Source of the DNA: Megaleporinus macrocephalus
Taxonomy: Eukaryota > Chordata > Actinopteri > Characiformes > Anostomidae
DNA length: 64,000 nt
Direction: 5' to 3'
Assembly: GCA_021613375.1 (NCBI GenBank)
Contig: CM038716.1
Location: 14,680,274 to 14,744,273 of the forward strand
Part shown: positions 1 to 14,100 of the stretch, one piece after another
How positions within the stretch are numbered: position 1 is the first letter of the stretch
How the letters are laid out: each line of letters starts with the position of its first letter
Position numbers and translations under genes: made by a program
The notes under the pieces: model-generated
What the model was told of the DNA's origin: nothing
Seen by the model: the letters and a program-made list of their open reading frames with translations, nothing else
Databases searched by the model: none

Positions 1-720
1 CTGCAGCCCCCCCACTGCCACGCGGCCCACCGAGAGCGGGAGACGAGAGAGACAGAGATGAGACAGGACACGGAGAGTGATACAGATTGTGTGTAATTAG
101 TGGAGACGGTGGCCGTCCCACCACGTGACGCTCAGCCTGTACATTGACTCTGACTCGACACACCGATCTGAGAAATTGGAAATAATGAGTGCTGGAGCGA
201 GGCAGTGGAAGGAGACAGCTGTCCCAGCAGACTGCTCAATCCCCCCGCTACAGCGCTCAGGGCCGCGAGGAACCCAGCGTCCAATCAGAACTTACACAGC
301 GGGCCTCACGTCCACAGGGACATGGACCTGAACAGAGCACCTGACTGGGAACCCGACTGAAGCCCTAGCCAGACCTAAGCTGTGACTCTGAGACCTGACT
401 TGACCCGGCCCGGCTGGTGCTGCTACGATTGAAACCTGAAGATATAACTTTAAGACGCGACCCGAACAAAACTGGTACTGCTAGATCTGAAACCAGAACC
501 AGACCTGACCCAGCATGACTGGTATTACTACACGTTTCACCATCAGTTCAGACCAGTTCCTCAAACAAAGTCTCCTCTGTGTCTCCATGGGACTCTCTAG
601 AGACGATGGTTTGGTGGATAACACAGACCTTCTTACACCGAATCACGGCCCCCTGTCCGGCACACAGCCCTGATCTGCTCCTCCTGGCAGGGTTATTATC
701 AAAGATCTCAGAAGTACTCA
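1..720. other. lsamp intron, no feature found
   Basis: Moderately GC-rich at first, then ordinary sequence. No IgLON-like exon, RNA gene or clear repeat seen on either strand. Confidence 0.5.
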
Positions 721-730
721 CATTCATTAC

Positions 731-2033
731 TCAGGTAGAAGTGTAGATACTCAGGTAGAAGTGTAGATACTCAGGTAGAAGTGTAGATACTCAGGTAGAA
801 GTATAGATACTCAGGTAGAAGTATAGATACTCAGGTAGAAGTATAGACACTCAGGTAGAAGTATAGATACTCAGGTAGAACTATAGACACTCAGGTAGAA
901 GTATAGATACCCAGGTAGAAATATAGACACTCAGGTAGAAGTATAGATACTCAGGTAGAAATATAGACACTCAGGTAGAAGTGTAGATACTCAGGTAGAA
1001 GTATAGACAATCAGGTAGAAGTATAGACACTCAGGTAGAAGTATAGATACTCAGGTAGAAGTATAGATACTCAGGTAGAAGTATAGATACCCAGGTAGAA
1101 ATATAGACACTCAGGTAGAAGTATAGATACTCAGGTAGAAATATAGACACTCAGGTAGAAGTGTAGATACTCAGGTAGAAGTATAGACACTCAGGTAGAA
1201 GTATAGACACTCAGGTAGAAGTGTAGATACTCAGGTAGAAGTATAGACACTCAGGTAGAAGTATAGATACTCAGGTAGAAATATAGACACTCAGGTAGAA
1301 GTGTAGATACTCAGGTAGAAGTATAGACACTCAGGTAGAAGTATAGACACTCAGGTAGAAGTATAGATACTCAGGTAGAAGTATAGATACTCAGGTAGAA
1401 ATATAGACACTCAGGTAGAAGTGTACATACTCAGGTAGAAGTATAGACACTCAGGTAGAAGTATAGACACTCAGGTAGAAGTATAGATACTCAGGTAGAA
1501 ATATAGACACTCAGGTAGAAGTGTAGATACTCAGGTAGAAATATAGACACTCAGGTAGAAGTATAGATACTCAGGTAGAAGTGTAGATACTCAGGTAGAA
1601 ATATAGACACTCAGGTAGAAGTGTAGATACTCAGGTAGAAATATAGACACTCAGGTAGAAGTGTAGATACTCAGGTAGAAATATAGACACTCAGGTAGAA
1701 GTATAGATACTCAGGTAGAAGTGTAGACACTCAGGTAGAAGTATAGACACTCAGGTAGAAGTGTAGATACTCAGGTAGAAATATAGACACTCAGGTAGAA
1801 ATATAGACACTCAGGTAGAAGTGTAGATACTCAGGTAGAAATATAGACACTCAGGTAGAAGTGTAGATACTCAGGTAGAAGTATAGACACTCAGGTAGAA
1901 ATATAGACACTCAGGTAGAAGTGTAGATACTCAGGTAGAAGTATAGACACTCAGGTAGAAGTATAGACACTCAGGTAGAAGTATAGACACTCAGGTAGAA
2001 GTATAGACACTCAGGTAGAAGTATAAATACTAG
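731..2033. repeat. 20-bp minisatellite, 65 copies
   Basis: Unit tcaggtagaagtatagatac, 65 units in perfect 20-bp register with no indels. Variation is almost limited to a few sites (gtg/gta/ata after the gaa, and gatac/gacac), giving a few unit types in irregular order. Intronic to lsamp. Each unit has CAGGTAGAA on the sense strand. Confidence 0.97.
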
Positions 2034-2257
2034 GGTTTAAAATACTTCTGTAGAAGTTGAAGTATCAACTGAAGCTTTTTAAAAGTAAAAGTAATGTAAG
2101 AGAAAAACACCATTAAGGACAAAAGCTTAGTCCACACCACAGGGGTCTATAGTGCCCTAGCCCACCTCCCCAAAACCCCATTCTTCTAAAACCCCATAAT
2201 GACTATAATGTTATATTAAAATGTTAATGTTGATAAGTTTGGGATGCGCTAGGCTTC

Positions 2258-2522
2258 CTGTTTCAGCTCATATACGCCCATTAAACATGAATGTAGTTTA
2301 ATACAATGTAAATATATTAAAGAAGCATATCTGTTACTACTGAACATTAACATGGGTTTCATGGAGCAGAAGATACGATGACTAGTCTATAAGTATTGTA
2401 ATGAAGTCAAACTTCAAAGACATGTTATCAATAATCTTTACTGGAATGTAAATGTACATGAATGAAAACAATCAGGCTCTGACTGAGTCTGTATGTAAAG
2501 TGGGCGTGAGCTGAAACAGTGC
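2258..2522. repeat. candidate fold-back (MITE-like) element
   Basis: tgtttcagctcatatacgcc at the left and, inverted at the right, tgggcgtgagctgaaaca share an inverted core, with AT-rich DNA between. Looks like a short terminal-inverted-repeat element; no target duplication checked. Confidence 0.4.
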
Positions 2523-3173
2523 CATCCTATCTCAGTGCTGGTGAATCTGGATGGCACAGTGATGGAACTGAGGGTGTAGCAGTTGAACAGGTGAGCTGGC
2601 TGGTGATGGAGGGGAGGAGGCCCTGATGGTCAGTCATTTCCTCAGGAAGAGTAAAGAGAGAGAGTGAGTTGGGCTCGGGAGTGAGTCTGTAGAGAATATG
2701 AATTTTAAGAATTTTAGAGTGGGGCTGGCGACTCTGGCAGATCTAACTATAACAGTCTAAACTAAAAGGAGAGAACCAGAAGAACATAGACATGAGACCA
2801 CCCTGAGACACTGGGGTCCCCCCACTTCACCGTCAACAAACCTGTGTGATGGCGTGAAGTGGTGGAACAACAGCACCAACATCTCAGTTTACCATAAACC
2901 TCTGTGTCCAAGAACCCCCAGATCTCCTGCCTTCATCTAAAAGAGAAGATTAATAACCAAAAACTAGAGTTTTTATTACACAGTACTTACCTTAACCTGA
3001 AAAATAGCACAACGTGTAAAAAACTAAAATTAATACTAGAACTAATGAAAACTAAACAAAGCAGTAATAAAAATAATAACTAATAAAACTAGCAAACCCA
3101 CTCTGAAAACTGTGAGCTGGACGTCCCGCTGAATCACTCTGAGTTACTCAAACTGTATATGATGTGTAATTCC

Positions 3174-3207
<34 letters not shown>

Positions 3208-3626
3208 GTATTTTGTTATCTAACATCTATTTATAGGTCTAATGGATATATAACAAAATAAATAATGCACACATGTAATAAATATATGAATAAATGTATT
3301 CTATTAATGAAGCACCTGCCGGCAATTACTTTACAGCAGATTTAATTAAAGAAAATCACAGCACATTTGCATACCTTTGCATATAAGGATAAAAATGTAT
3401 GTAGCATCAAAGAAAATGAATAAATAAATACATTTTATTAATGCATATTAAAATACATGTTATTTTTATTAGTATTAGTAGTAGTAGTAGTAGTAATATA
3501 ATTTTTTTATTATTCTTACTTTGTTAATATTATTGTTGTTGTCTTTGCTACCCATATTGTTTTAATTTATTTATTAAAATAAATTTAAATTTAAACCACA
3601 TCCCTTAATTGATACTATTTGATAAA

Positions 3627-3702
<76 letters not shown>

Positions 3703-4729
3703 TAAATGAAAAGTCCTAGCTCTAAATCAGCTACAAGATAAACTGCAGTGAAACTGCTCTGAGATCAGCAGAAATGAGCGCCCTGTCCACCCACCTCACA
3801 TTACCCAGGATGCCTTTGGTGAGTCGGAGAGAACAACAGCTCCTAGTGGTGCGTCCTAATTAAGACGGATCCTCAGAGCGGCGTTGCACACCTACACGGC
3901 CACCGGGGGGCAGGAGAGGCGCTCGGCTCGGCCCGAGCTCGGCAGTGTGGGTCTGCGTCCCAGGATAATAGCGCTGGGCTCTGGTTAGATCTTCAGGCTC
4001 CAGCTCCAGTTCTCCGCTCGTACCTGCTGTTCTGGCTTCCGTCCACCTGAACGTGTCTCTGCGGCCTGGACGTGCTTTAAAGGACGAGTCCAGATGCTGC
4101 TGCATGAATTATTCCATAGAGTGCAGCTCGCTTTCTACACAGGCCAGATCATCTGAAGTGCTTCCTCCCCGTCTGATCTGCTGGAGCGGATCTGATCACG
4201 CCGCGCCTGATCCGGTCCAGAAACACCCGCTCTGACTGGACAGCATTTCAAAAGCTGACCCGAGTGTCTCCGGATGAGTCCGGTGGGGCTCCAGTCAGAC
4301 TGTGTTCTACTCTGAGAGATATTTATACATAGTTAAAGATAATCACCTCCCAGAACCATCACAACTTCTGATTGTTAGATCTATGAAGATGAGTTGATGT
4401 GAGATCGGATCACTTGGCACGCAGAGCTAAAAGTCAGATTGGATTTATTAACAGAATTAACAATCCAACAAAACAACGAAGGGACAACGCAGGACCGTAG
4501 TCAAGGATACAAGCAGAGGTCGATGATATCACTATTAAAGCAGATGAAGATGATAAGCTGGTGATAAATGTGATGGAAATGACAAGATGTTATGATATTA
4601 ATGCTAAAGGTCTTGATAAATGTGACTGATGATTATGACGATGACTGTGTCTCTAATCCTGATGATGATATTAATGATAAAAGCTAATGATAAATAGGTT
4701 GATGGCAATGATAAGGATAGTGATTCACG
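2523..4729. other. lsamp intron, AT-rich, with microsatellites
   Basis: No gene. Holds an (AAT)n run at about 3173-3207 and a 70-bp (AT)n run at about 3629-3698. 3880-4230 is a GC-richer single-copy stretch without a convincing exon. Confidence 0.6.
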
Positions 4730-6125
4730 GTACTGACATAAAATGTGATGATGGTGATATGAAGGTTGGTGATAAGGATGGTGGTGACTGTAATGACAAA
4801 AATTGTGATGATGGTGATATGAAGGTTGGTGATAAGGATGGTGGTGACTGTAATGACAAAAATGGTGATGATGGTGATATGAAGGTCGGGGGTGACTATG
4901 GATCATGGTACTGACATAAATGGTGATGGTGGTAATAAAAAGGTTGGTGATAAGGATGGTGGTGACTAATGACAAAAATGGTAATGATGGTGATATGAAA
5001 GTTGGTGATAAGGATGGTGGTGACTAATGACAAAAATGGTAATGATGGTGATATGAAAGTTGGTGATAAGGATGGTGATCATGGTAATGACAGAAATGGT
5101 GATGATGGTGATATGAAAGTTGGTGATAAGGATGGTGATCATGGTAATGACAGAAATGGTGATGATGGTGATATGAAGGTTGGTGACAATGATAAGGATG
5201 GTGATCATGGTAATGACAGAAATGGTGATGATGGTAATAAAAAGGTTGGTGATAAGAATGGTGGTGACTGTAATGACAAAAATGGTGATGATGGTGATAT
5301 GAAGGTTGGTGATAAGGATGGTGATCATGGTAATGACAGAAATGGTGATGATGGTGATATGAAGGTTGGTGATAAGGATGGTGATCATGGTAATGACAGA
5401 AATGGTGATGATGGTGATATGAAAGTTGGTGACAATGATAAGGATGGTGATCATGGTAATGACAGAAATGGTGATGATGGTGATATGAAAGTTGGTGATA
5501 AGGATGGTGATCATGGTAATGACAGAAATGGTGATGATGGTGATATGAGGGTTGGTGATAAGGATGGTGATCATGGTAATGACAGAAATGGTGATGATGG
5601 TGATATGAAGGTTGGTGATAAGGATGGTGATCATGGTAATGACAGAAATGGTGATGATGGTGATATGAAGGTTGGTGATAAGGATGGTGATCATGGTAAT
5701 GACAGAAATGGTGATGATGGTGATATGAAGGTTTGTGATGATAAGGATGGTGATCATGGTAATGACAGAAATTGTGATGATGGTGATATGAAGGTTGGTG
5801 ACAATGATAAGGGTGTTGATCATGGTAATGACAGAAATGGTGATATGAAGGTTGGTGACAATGATAAGGATGGTGATCATGGTAATGACAGAAATGGTGA
5901 TATGAAGGTTGGTGATGATGATAAGGATGGTGATCACAGTACTGACAGAAATGGTGATGATGGTGATATGAAGGTTGGTGATGATGATAAGGATGGTGAT
6001 CACAGTACTGACATAAATGGTGATGGTGGTGATATGAAAGTTGGTGATAAGGATGATGATCATGGTGCTGACATAAATGGTGATGGTAAGGATGGTGAAT
6101 GGGATGATGGAAATGATGACAGATG
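4730..6125. repeat. about 60-bp minisatellite (TGATGG-rich)
   Basis: Imperfect units of about 60 bp built around gatgatggtgatatgaagg, ttggtgataaggatgg and tgatcatggtaatgacag, with shorter and longer variants. The length is a multiple of three, so both strands give long meaningless frames (Asp/Gly-rich on +, Ile/Thr/His-rich on -). It ends about 380 bp before an lsamp exon. Confidence 0.95.
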
Positions 6126-6509
6126 ATTGAAAGATGATTATGATGATGAGGATGATAATGAGAATAATTGCAGTGTGATATGAATGTGATGATGTTGTTA
6201 TGGAGATGATATAAATGGCGAGGATTGTGATCATTGTTATAATAGTTGTAATAAAAATGAAGAAGATGATGATTATGGCGTCACTTTGGCGTCGCCAAAG
6301 GCAGCTGTAATGTTGATGTGATATAAATGTGATGATGGTGTTGATGTGATTATATAAATGGACGGGATTGTGATGATGATGATGATGATGATCGTGCTGG
6401 TGGTAATGATGGTAATGATGGTAAGAAAAGCTGTAATTAAGATGCTGATGCAGTTCATGAAGATCTGGGTGATGATCGTGATGATGCTGATCTCTTTCTC
6501 TCTCCACAG

Positions 6510-6641
6510 CAGAGACTCTGGAGGTGGGCGAGTATTTGGAGATTTCTGGAATCATGCGCACTCAGGCCGGACGCTACGAGTGCAAAGCCAGCAACGACGT
6601 AGCAACACCTGACGTCAAGTATGTCAACGTGGTCGTCAACT
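6510..6641 (+). CDS. lsamp: lsamp exon: second half of Ig domain 2
   Basis: A 132-bp exon after a pyrimidine-rich acceptor ending ccacag, with donor gtaagt. It begins with two bases completing a split codon and ends one base into the next codon (phase 1 to phase 1). The product reads [14 protein letters not shown], then [18 protein letters not shown]. The YEC cysteine is the F-strand disulfide residue of an Ig domain, and the stretch after it is the G strand leading to the Ig2-Ig3 linker (VVVN). An alternative acceptor 3 nt downstream (after cagcag) would remove one residue; both keep frame. No upstream IgLON exon was found at 1-6509. Confidence 0.88.
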
Positions 6642-9600
6642 GTAAGTACCTGACTGGAAACAGTGTTTTAGTATTTCTACTCCTATTACTTTTAAATCTC
6701 GTTATTGATCCGATCAGTTTTCTTTTTTTTAAAGCCAAAGAGCCGGTTTATTCAAAACAAGCAGGTTCATTAGATTTGATTATTTATTATTTCATAACTT
6801 CATAAACAGCCTCAGTTCTGGTATGGATTCCATAAGATGCTGGAGATGTTGCAATTCTGGTCCATGTTGATATAATAGCATGCTCAGATAGTTCCAGACT
6901 TTTATGCTGCTGATCTCTTGTTCTACCCCATCTACTACTGGATGATGAAACCAGTTCCTCATTATGCTGGCCATTAGAAGGTGGTGACCTGTGGCCATGT
7001 GAGGACGAACATGGTCACCACCAATACTTAAACAGGCTGTGGCCTTTCGAACCATAAAGTATCGCCAAATGAGCTGAGAAAGCATAACCCCATTACACCA
7101 CCTCCACCAGCCTGGACTGGGATGGCTCCATGGCTTCATGATGTTGGCACCAAATTCTGACCCAAGCATCTGTGTGGCTCAGTCCAGCTTTGGGCATCTC
7201 TCCTAATCCTTTTGTATCACCACCTCCTCTTCATCACCAGACAGCAGCGTTGCCATCACCTGGACCTTTCTCTTTCTGTTGTGGAGGGCTTGTTGTCTCC
7301 TGCTGCTCCCGGAGAGGCCAGTCAGCTAGAAGCTCCGTCATCAGTAAAAATAGAAAGCTTCTTGAAGCTGTGGGTTAAAAACAGCAGCTCTGACGTGAAC
7401 GCTTCTCTCCAGGAGTCGCTCGCAGTGTCTGTCAGTCTCCCCGGCCCGGGTGGTCTTTAGGGCTTTAATGACCTTGCCATTGTCATTACGCTATCAAGCC
7501 TAGGTCCTTACCGTGCACAAGCTTCGGAACAGCGCTGCCTTCGTACCCTGTGACTAAAGCTCCGTCAGGGCTGGGGAACGTCGGCTGTGTCCTCTGCTGT
7601 TCTCCACTGGGAGGTGGTGAGCTCCAGATCTCGGCCCGTTTGCTGACGCTGGAAACTGGCCCCATTTAGTGTATCAGCCGGTCAAGCATCAAATAGAATT
7701 CCACATCTCGGCTTAGTGTACGCTCAGCCTCTCGCTCTTCCCTCTGCGGTGGCCTTTGCGCTTCCTTTGAAGTTGGAAACGATGCGTCTCGCTGGATCTT
7801 ACAGGATCTTACGGTTAATGGACAGCTGTCGAGTGAACGGCCCACCGTGTTTCCAGGTTCAGGGCCCAGGGCCAGCTGATTGGTGCATACAGCCGTTTTC
7901 ACTGTATTATCATGGATCTATATATCTTGGTTGAATGGAACCCCTGAAAGGAGGGTGGGCTGGGGGTTGGGGGGGGGTGTATAACAATTTGTATTCGTAA
8001 CTGTTAACCGCGTGCACGTCGTCTTTTGGAATGGATGGTTTGAAGTAGACGTCACATGATTGTGTGGCCAGCAGATGGAGGGCAGGAAGTGATTCTCCAC
8101 AGCTTTCTACCTTCTACATCACAAAAGACGGGTTTATGATTAATTTGATTAATATTTATCATATTTTTTATGTTTATCTGTCAAAATATGTCATTAGATG
8201 TTTTAAGTAAAAGATTGAAGTGCACTCGAGCACAGAGCATTGGAACAGCGCCCCTTAAAATCAGGGTGGTCAGGGGTGGGTGGTCCATTAGACGAGGGTC
8301 CGCTGGGTGCTGTGGTGAGTAAATTATATCAAAGTTTTTAACCATTTCTTATAAAATTAAGACTAAGAGCAGAAAGCTAATATTATGGTAGTGAGTGGAC
8401 TGTGAGTTGAATTGTTGGCTGGTGGGTGGTCAGAGGTAGGTGGTCCATTAGATGAGGGTCCGCTGGGTGCTGTGGTCAGTAAATTATATCAATGTTTTTA
8501 ACCTGTTCTATTAAAATGAAGAATAGTAGTAGAGAGCTAATATTATGGTAGTGAGTGGACTGTGAGTTGGATTGTTGGCTGGTGGGCAGTCAGAGGTGGG
8601 TGGGTACTTTAGACGAGGGTCCGCTGAGCGCTGTAATGAGTAAATTATGTCAATGGTTTTTACCTAGTAGACTAGTAGCAGAGAGCTAATATTATGGTAG
8701 TGAGTGGTTTGTTGAGCTGGATTGTTGATTGGTTGGTTGATGGGTGGTCAGAGGTGGGTGGTCAGTGAGATGAGGGTCCGCTGGGTGCTGTGGTGAGTAA
8801 ATTACTTCAATGGTTTTAACCCGTTCTTATAAAATGAGTCGTGCTAGCACAGTCACGCAGGGAAACGTGTTGATTGATCGAACACACACAACACCACGTC
8901 CTCGCTCCTGATTCAGCCGCCACTTCAGCTGCCAGTTACCTCGTACTTTCCACAGCGTGGACGAGAGTGAGCCGCAGAGCGTCTTCAGAAGAGTGGTCGC
9001 TGTTGAAGATGTGAAAGTTGGTTTGGTCTCGTGACGGATGTGATTCAGAGCTTTTATTGTTAGATGGCAGATACATTAACTCTGATTTATGATTGATGTT
9101 GTGTCTGAAGCTAATTACTATTATAACCACCTGCCAGCTGTACAGTTTACTCCAATACCAACAAACACAGAACAGGAACACAGAGTCTTCTGTTAGTTCA
9201 TCTGAAGAACTGCTTTTAGATTATACCAGAGCCTGTGTACAGGTAAACTATAACACTACCTTCACCTACCTGTGTACAGGTAAACTGTATCACTACCTTC
9301 ACCTACCTGTGTACAGGTAAACTATATCACTACCTTCACCTACCTGTGTACAGGTAAACTGTATCACTACCTTCACCTACCTGTGTACAGGTAAACTATA
9401 TCACTACCTTCACCTACCTGTGTACAGGTAAACTGTAACACTACCTTCACCTACCTGTGTACAGGTAAACCATAACACTACCTTCACCTACCTGTGTACA
9501 GGTAAACTGTATCACTACCTTCACCTACCTGTGTACAGGTAAACCGTAACACCACCTTCACCTACCTGTGTACAGGTAAACTGTATCACTACCTTCACCT

Positions 9601-10311
9601 ACCTGTGTACAGGTAAACTGTAACACCACCTTCACCTACCTGTGTACAGGTAAACTGTAACACCACCTTCACCTACCTGTGTACAGGTAAACTGTAACAC
9701 CACCTTCACCTACCTGTGTACAGGTAAACTGTAACACCACCTTCACCTACCTGTGTACAGGTAAACTGTAACACTACCTTCACCTACCTGTGTACAGGTA
9801 AACTGTAACACTACCTTCACCTACCTGTGTACAGGTAAACTGTAACACCACCTTCACCTACCTGTGTACAGGTAAACTGTAACACTACCTTCACCTACCT
9901 GTGTACAGGTAAACTGTAACACTACCTTCACCTACCTGTGTACAGGTAAACTGTCTAACACCACCTTCACCTACCTGTGTACAGGTAAACTGTAACACTA
10001 CCTTCACCTACCTGTGTACAGGTAAACTGTAACACTACCTTCACCTACCTGTGTACAGGTAAACTGTAACACTACCTTCACCTACCTGTGTACAGGTAAA
10101 CTGTAACACTACCTTCACCTACCTGTGTACAGGTGAACTGTAGCAGTTGTACAATAGAATGATAGTATTAGTTGACAGGGGGCCCTCTGGTGGCCACAAG
10201 GCCCTAAGAAGCTGCTTATGGTAGTCCTGGGAACGTACCACCAACACTAGTGTTCTCTCTCACTCTTTCACACCCTCTTTCTTTCTCTTTCTCTCTCGCT
10301 CCCTCTCTCTT

Positions 10312-10366
<55 letters not shown>

Positions 10367-10543
10367 CTCTCACACTCTATCTCTCTCTTTCATGCCCTCT
10401 ATCTCTCTCCGTCTCTCTCTCTCTTTCTCCTTCTCTCTCTCCCTCCGTCTCTCTCACTCTCTTTCTCACTTTTCTCTCTCTCTGCCCCTCTCTTCCCTCT
10501 CTCACTCTCTCTCTTTCTGTCTTCTTATCTATCTTACTCTTCC

Positions 10544-10579
<36 letters not shown>

Positions 10580-10808
10580 TCTCTCTCTCCGTTCCTCTCT
10601 CTCACTCTCTTTCACTCCCTCTCTCTCCCTCCCTCCCTCTCTCTCTGCACCCCCTCTCTCTCTGCCCTCTTTCTCTCTCTCTCTCTCTCTGTTCTCTCTC
10701 TCTCTCTCTGTTCTCTCTCTCTCTCTGTTCTCTCTCTCTCTCTCTGTTCTCTCTCTCTCTCTCTGTTCTCTCTCTCTCTGTTCTCTCTCTCTCTCTCTCT
10801 CTCTTTCT

Positions 10809-10874
<66 letters not shown>

Positions 10875-11073
10875 ATCCCTCTCTCTCTATCTCTCTTTCT
10901 GTTCTCTCTCTCTATCTCTCTGTTCTCTCTCTCTCTCTGTTCTCTCTCTCTCTCTCTCTCTCTCTGTTCTCTCTCTCTCTCTCTGTTCTCTCTCTCTCTG
11001 TTCTCTCTCTCTCTCTCTGTTCTCTCTCTCTCTGTTCTCTCTCTCTCTCTCTCTGTTCTCTCTCTCTCTCTCT

Positions 11074-11144
<71 letters not shown>

Positions 11145-14100
11145 TTGTCCTCCTTAACTGTGTAAACAGTCTGAGCTGATACTGCAGAGCAGCCTGCTGA
11201 CCTTTCCGTCCACGCTGGGTCCAGCACAAACATTTCAGACTCCCTCTCCGTCTCCTTAGCCTCAGCGCCAGCCGCGCTCCGTTCATGACCACTTCCTTTA
11301 GCACCTCAAACCTTTAAATCCTGTCTGGCTCCTCCTTTCTACTCCCCTGTAAGACTGAAAGCGCTGCAGTCTGTGAGCAGGAGGCGGCTAGGCAGCTACA
11401 CCGCAGCATGGCCAAACAGGACTGAATGTGTTCATGACTGTGACATCACACGCACACGGAATCAGTGTATTTACACTCTCTGCTCTCTCTCTGTCTCCAC
11501 TCCTTTCCTTCGCAGATCCACCGTTCATCAAGAGTTCTAAAAACTCAGAGACGCAGGTGGGCCGCTTGGGTGTCCTGCAGTGTGACGCCACAGCTGTGCC
11601 GAAACCAGAGTTCGAGTGGTACCGAGACGACAAGAAGTACTGTTCTTAATTATAAATACACTTACCATAGAAATAAACACACTTACCATAGAAATAAATA
11701 CACTCACCATAGAGATAAACACACTTACCATAGAGATACACACACTTACCATAGAGATACACACACTTACCATAGAGATACACACACTTACCATAGAGAT
11801 ACACACACTTACCATAGAGATACACACACTTACCATAGAAATAAATACACTCACCATAGAGATAAACACACTTACCATAGAAATAAACACACTTACCATA
11901 GAAATAAATACACTCACCATAGAGATAAACACACTTACCATAGAGATACACACACTTACCATAGAGATACACACACTTACCATAGAGATACACACACTTA
12001 CCATAGAGATAAATACACTTACCATAGAGATAAACACACTTACCATAGAGATACACACACTTACCATAGAGATACACACACTTACCATAGAGATACACAC
12101 ACTTACCATAGAGATAAACACACTTACCATAGAGATACATACACTTACCATAGAGATACACACACTTACCATAGAGATACACACACTTACCATAGAGATA
12201 CACACACTTACCATAGAGATAAATACACTTACCATAGAGATAAACACACTTACCATAGAGATACATACACTTACCATAGAGATAAATACACTTACCATAG
12301 AGATAAACACACTTACCATAGAGATACACACACTTACCATAGAGATACACACACTCACCATAGAGATAAACACACTTACCATAGAGATACACACACTTAC
12401 CATAGAGATACACACACTTACCATAGAGATACACACACTTACCATAGAGATAAATACACTTACCATAGAGATAAACACACTTACCATAGAGATAAACACA
12501 CTTACCATAGAGATAAATACACTTACCATAGAGATAAACACACTTACCATAGAGATACATACACTTACCATAGAGATAAATACACTTACCATAGAGATAC
12601 ACACACTTACCATAGAGATAAATACACTTACCATAGAGATAAACACACTTACCATAGAGATACACACACTTACCATAGAGATAAATACACTCACCATAGA
12701 GATAAACACACTCACCATAGAGATAAACACACTTACCATAGAGATACACACACTTACCATAGAGATACACACACTTACCATAGAGATACACACACTTACC
12801 ATAGAGATAAATACACTTACCATAGAGATAAACACACTTACCATAGAGATACACACACTTACCATAGAGATAAATACACTTACCATAGAGATAAACACAC
12901 TTACCATAGAGATACACACACTTACCATAGAGATACATACACTTACCATAGAGATACACACACTTACCATAGAGATAAATACACTCACCATAGAAATAAA
13001 TACACTCACCATAGAGATAAATACACTCACCATAGAGATAAACACACTTACCATAGAGATACACACACTTACCATAGAGATACATACACTTACCATAGAG
13101 ATACATACACTTACCATAGAGATACATACACTTACCATAGAAAAAAATACACTCACCATAGAGATAAACACACTCACCATAGAGATAAATACACTTACCA
13201 TAGAAATAAACACACTTACCATAGAAATAAATACACTCACCATAGAGATATACACACTCACCATAGAGATAAATACACTTACCATAGAGATAAACACACT
13301 TACCATAGAGATACACACACTTACCATAGAGATACATACACTTACCATAGAGATAAATACACTTACCATAGAAATAAATACACTCACCATAGAGATAAAT
13401 ACACTCACCATAGAGATAAACACACTTACCATAGAGATAAATACACTTACCATAGAGATACATACACTTACCATAGAGATACATACACTTACCATAGAGA
13501 TACACACACTTACCATAGAGATACACACACTTACCATAGAGATACATACACTTACCATAGAGATAAATACACTTACCATAGAGATAAATACACTCACCAT
13601 AGAGATAAACACACTTACCATAGAGATACACACACTTACCATAGAGATACATACACTTACCATAGAGATAAACACACTTACCATAGAGATACACACACTT
13701 ACCATATAGATACACACACTTACCATAGAGATAAATACACTTACCATAGAGATACACACACTTACCATAGAGATACACACACTTACCATAGAGATACACA
13801 CACTTACCATAGAGATAAATACACTTACCATAGAGATAAATACACTTACCATAGAGATAAACACACTTACCATTGAAATAAATAGAGATAAACACACTTA
13901 CCATAGAGATACACACACTTACCATACAGATAAATACACTTACCATAGAGATACACACACTTACCATAGAGATACACACACTTACCATAGAGATAAATAC
14001 ACTTACCATAGAGATACATACACTTACCATAGAGATACATACACTTACCATAGAGATACATACACTTACCATAGAGATAAACACACTTACCATTGAAATA

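Noticed and set aside
731..2033. CRISPR-like array
   Set aside because: No unique spacers; plain head-to-tail minisatellite in a vertebrate intron.
4966..6561. 374- and 531-residue frames over the 60-bp array
   Set aside because: Low-complexity, open on both strands, caused by the repeat; no domain, no conserved start.
6524..6805. Read-through of the Ig2 exon into the intron as a short protein
   Set aside because: A standard gtaagt donor at 6642 and phase continuity to 11516 show normal splicing.
9234..10140. CRISPR-like palindromic repeats
   Set aside because: Palindromic units but no variable spacers and eukaryotic context; the 'spacer' is part of the repeat.
10250..11304. Ser/Leu-rich and Arg/Glu-rich frames over the CT tract
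   Set aside because: Translation of (CT)n and (GA)n; no gene.
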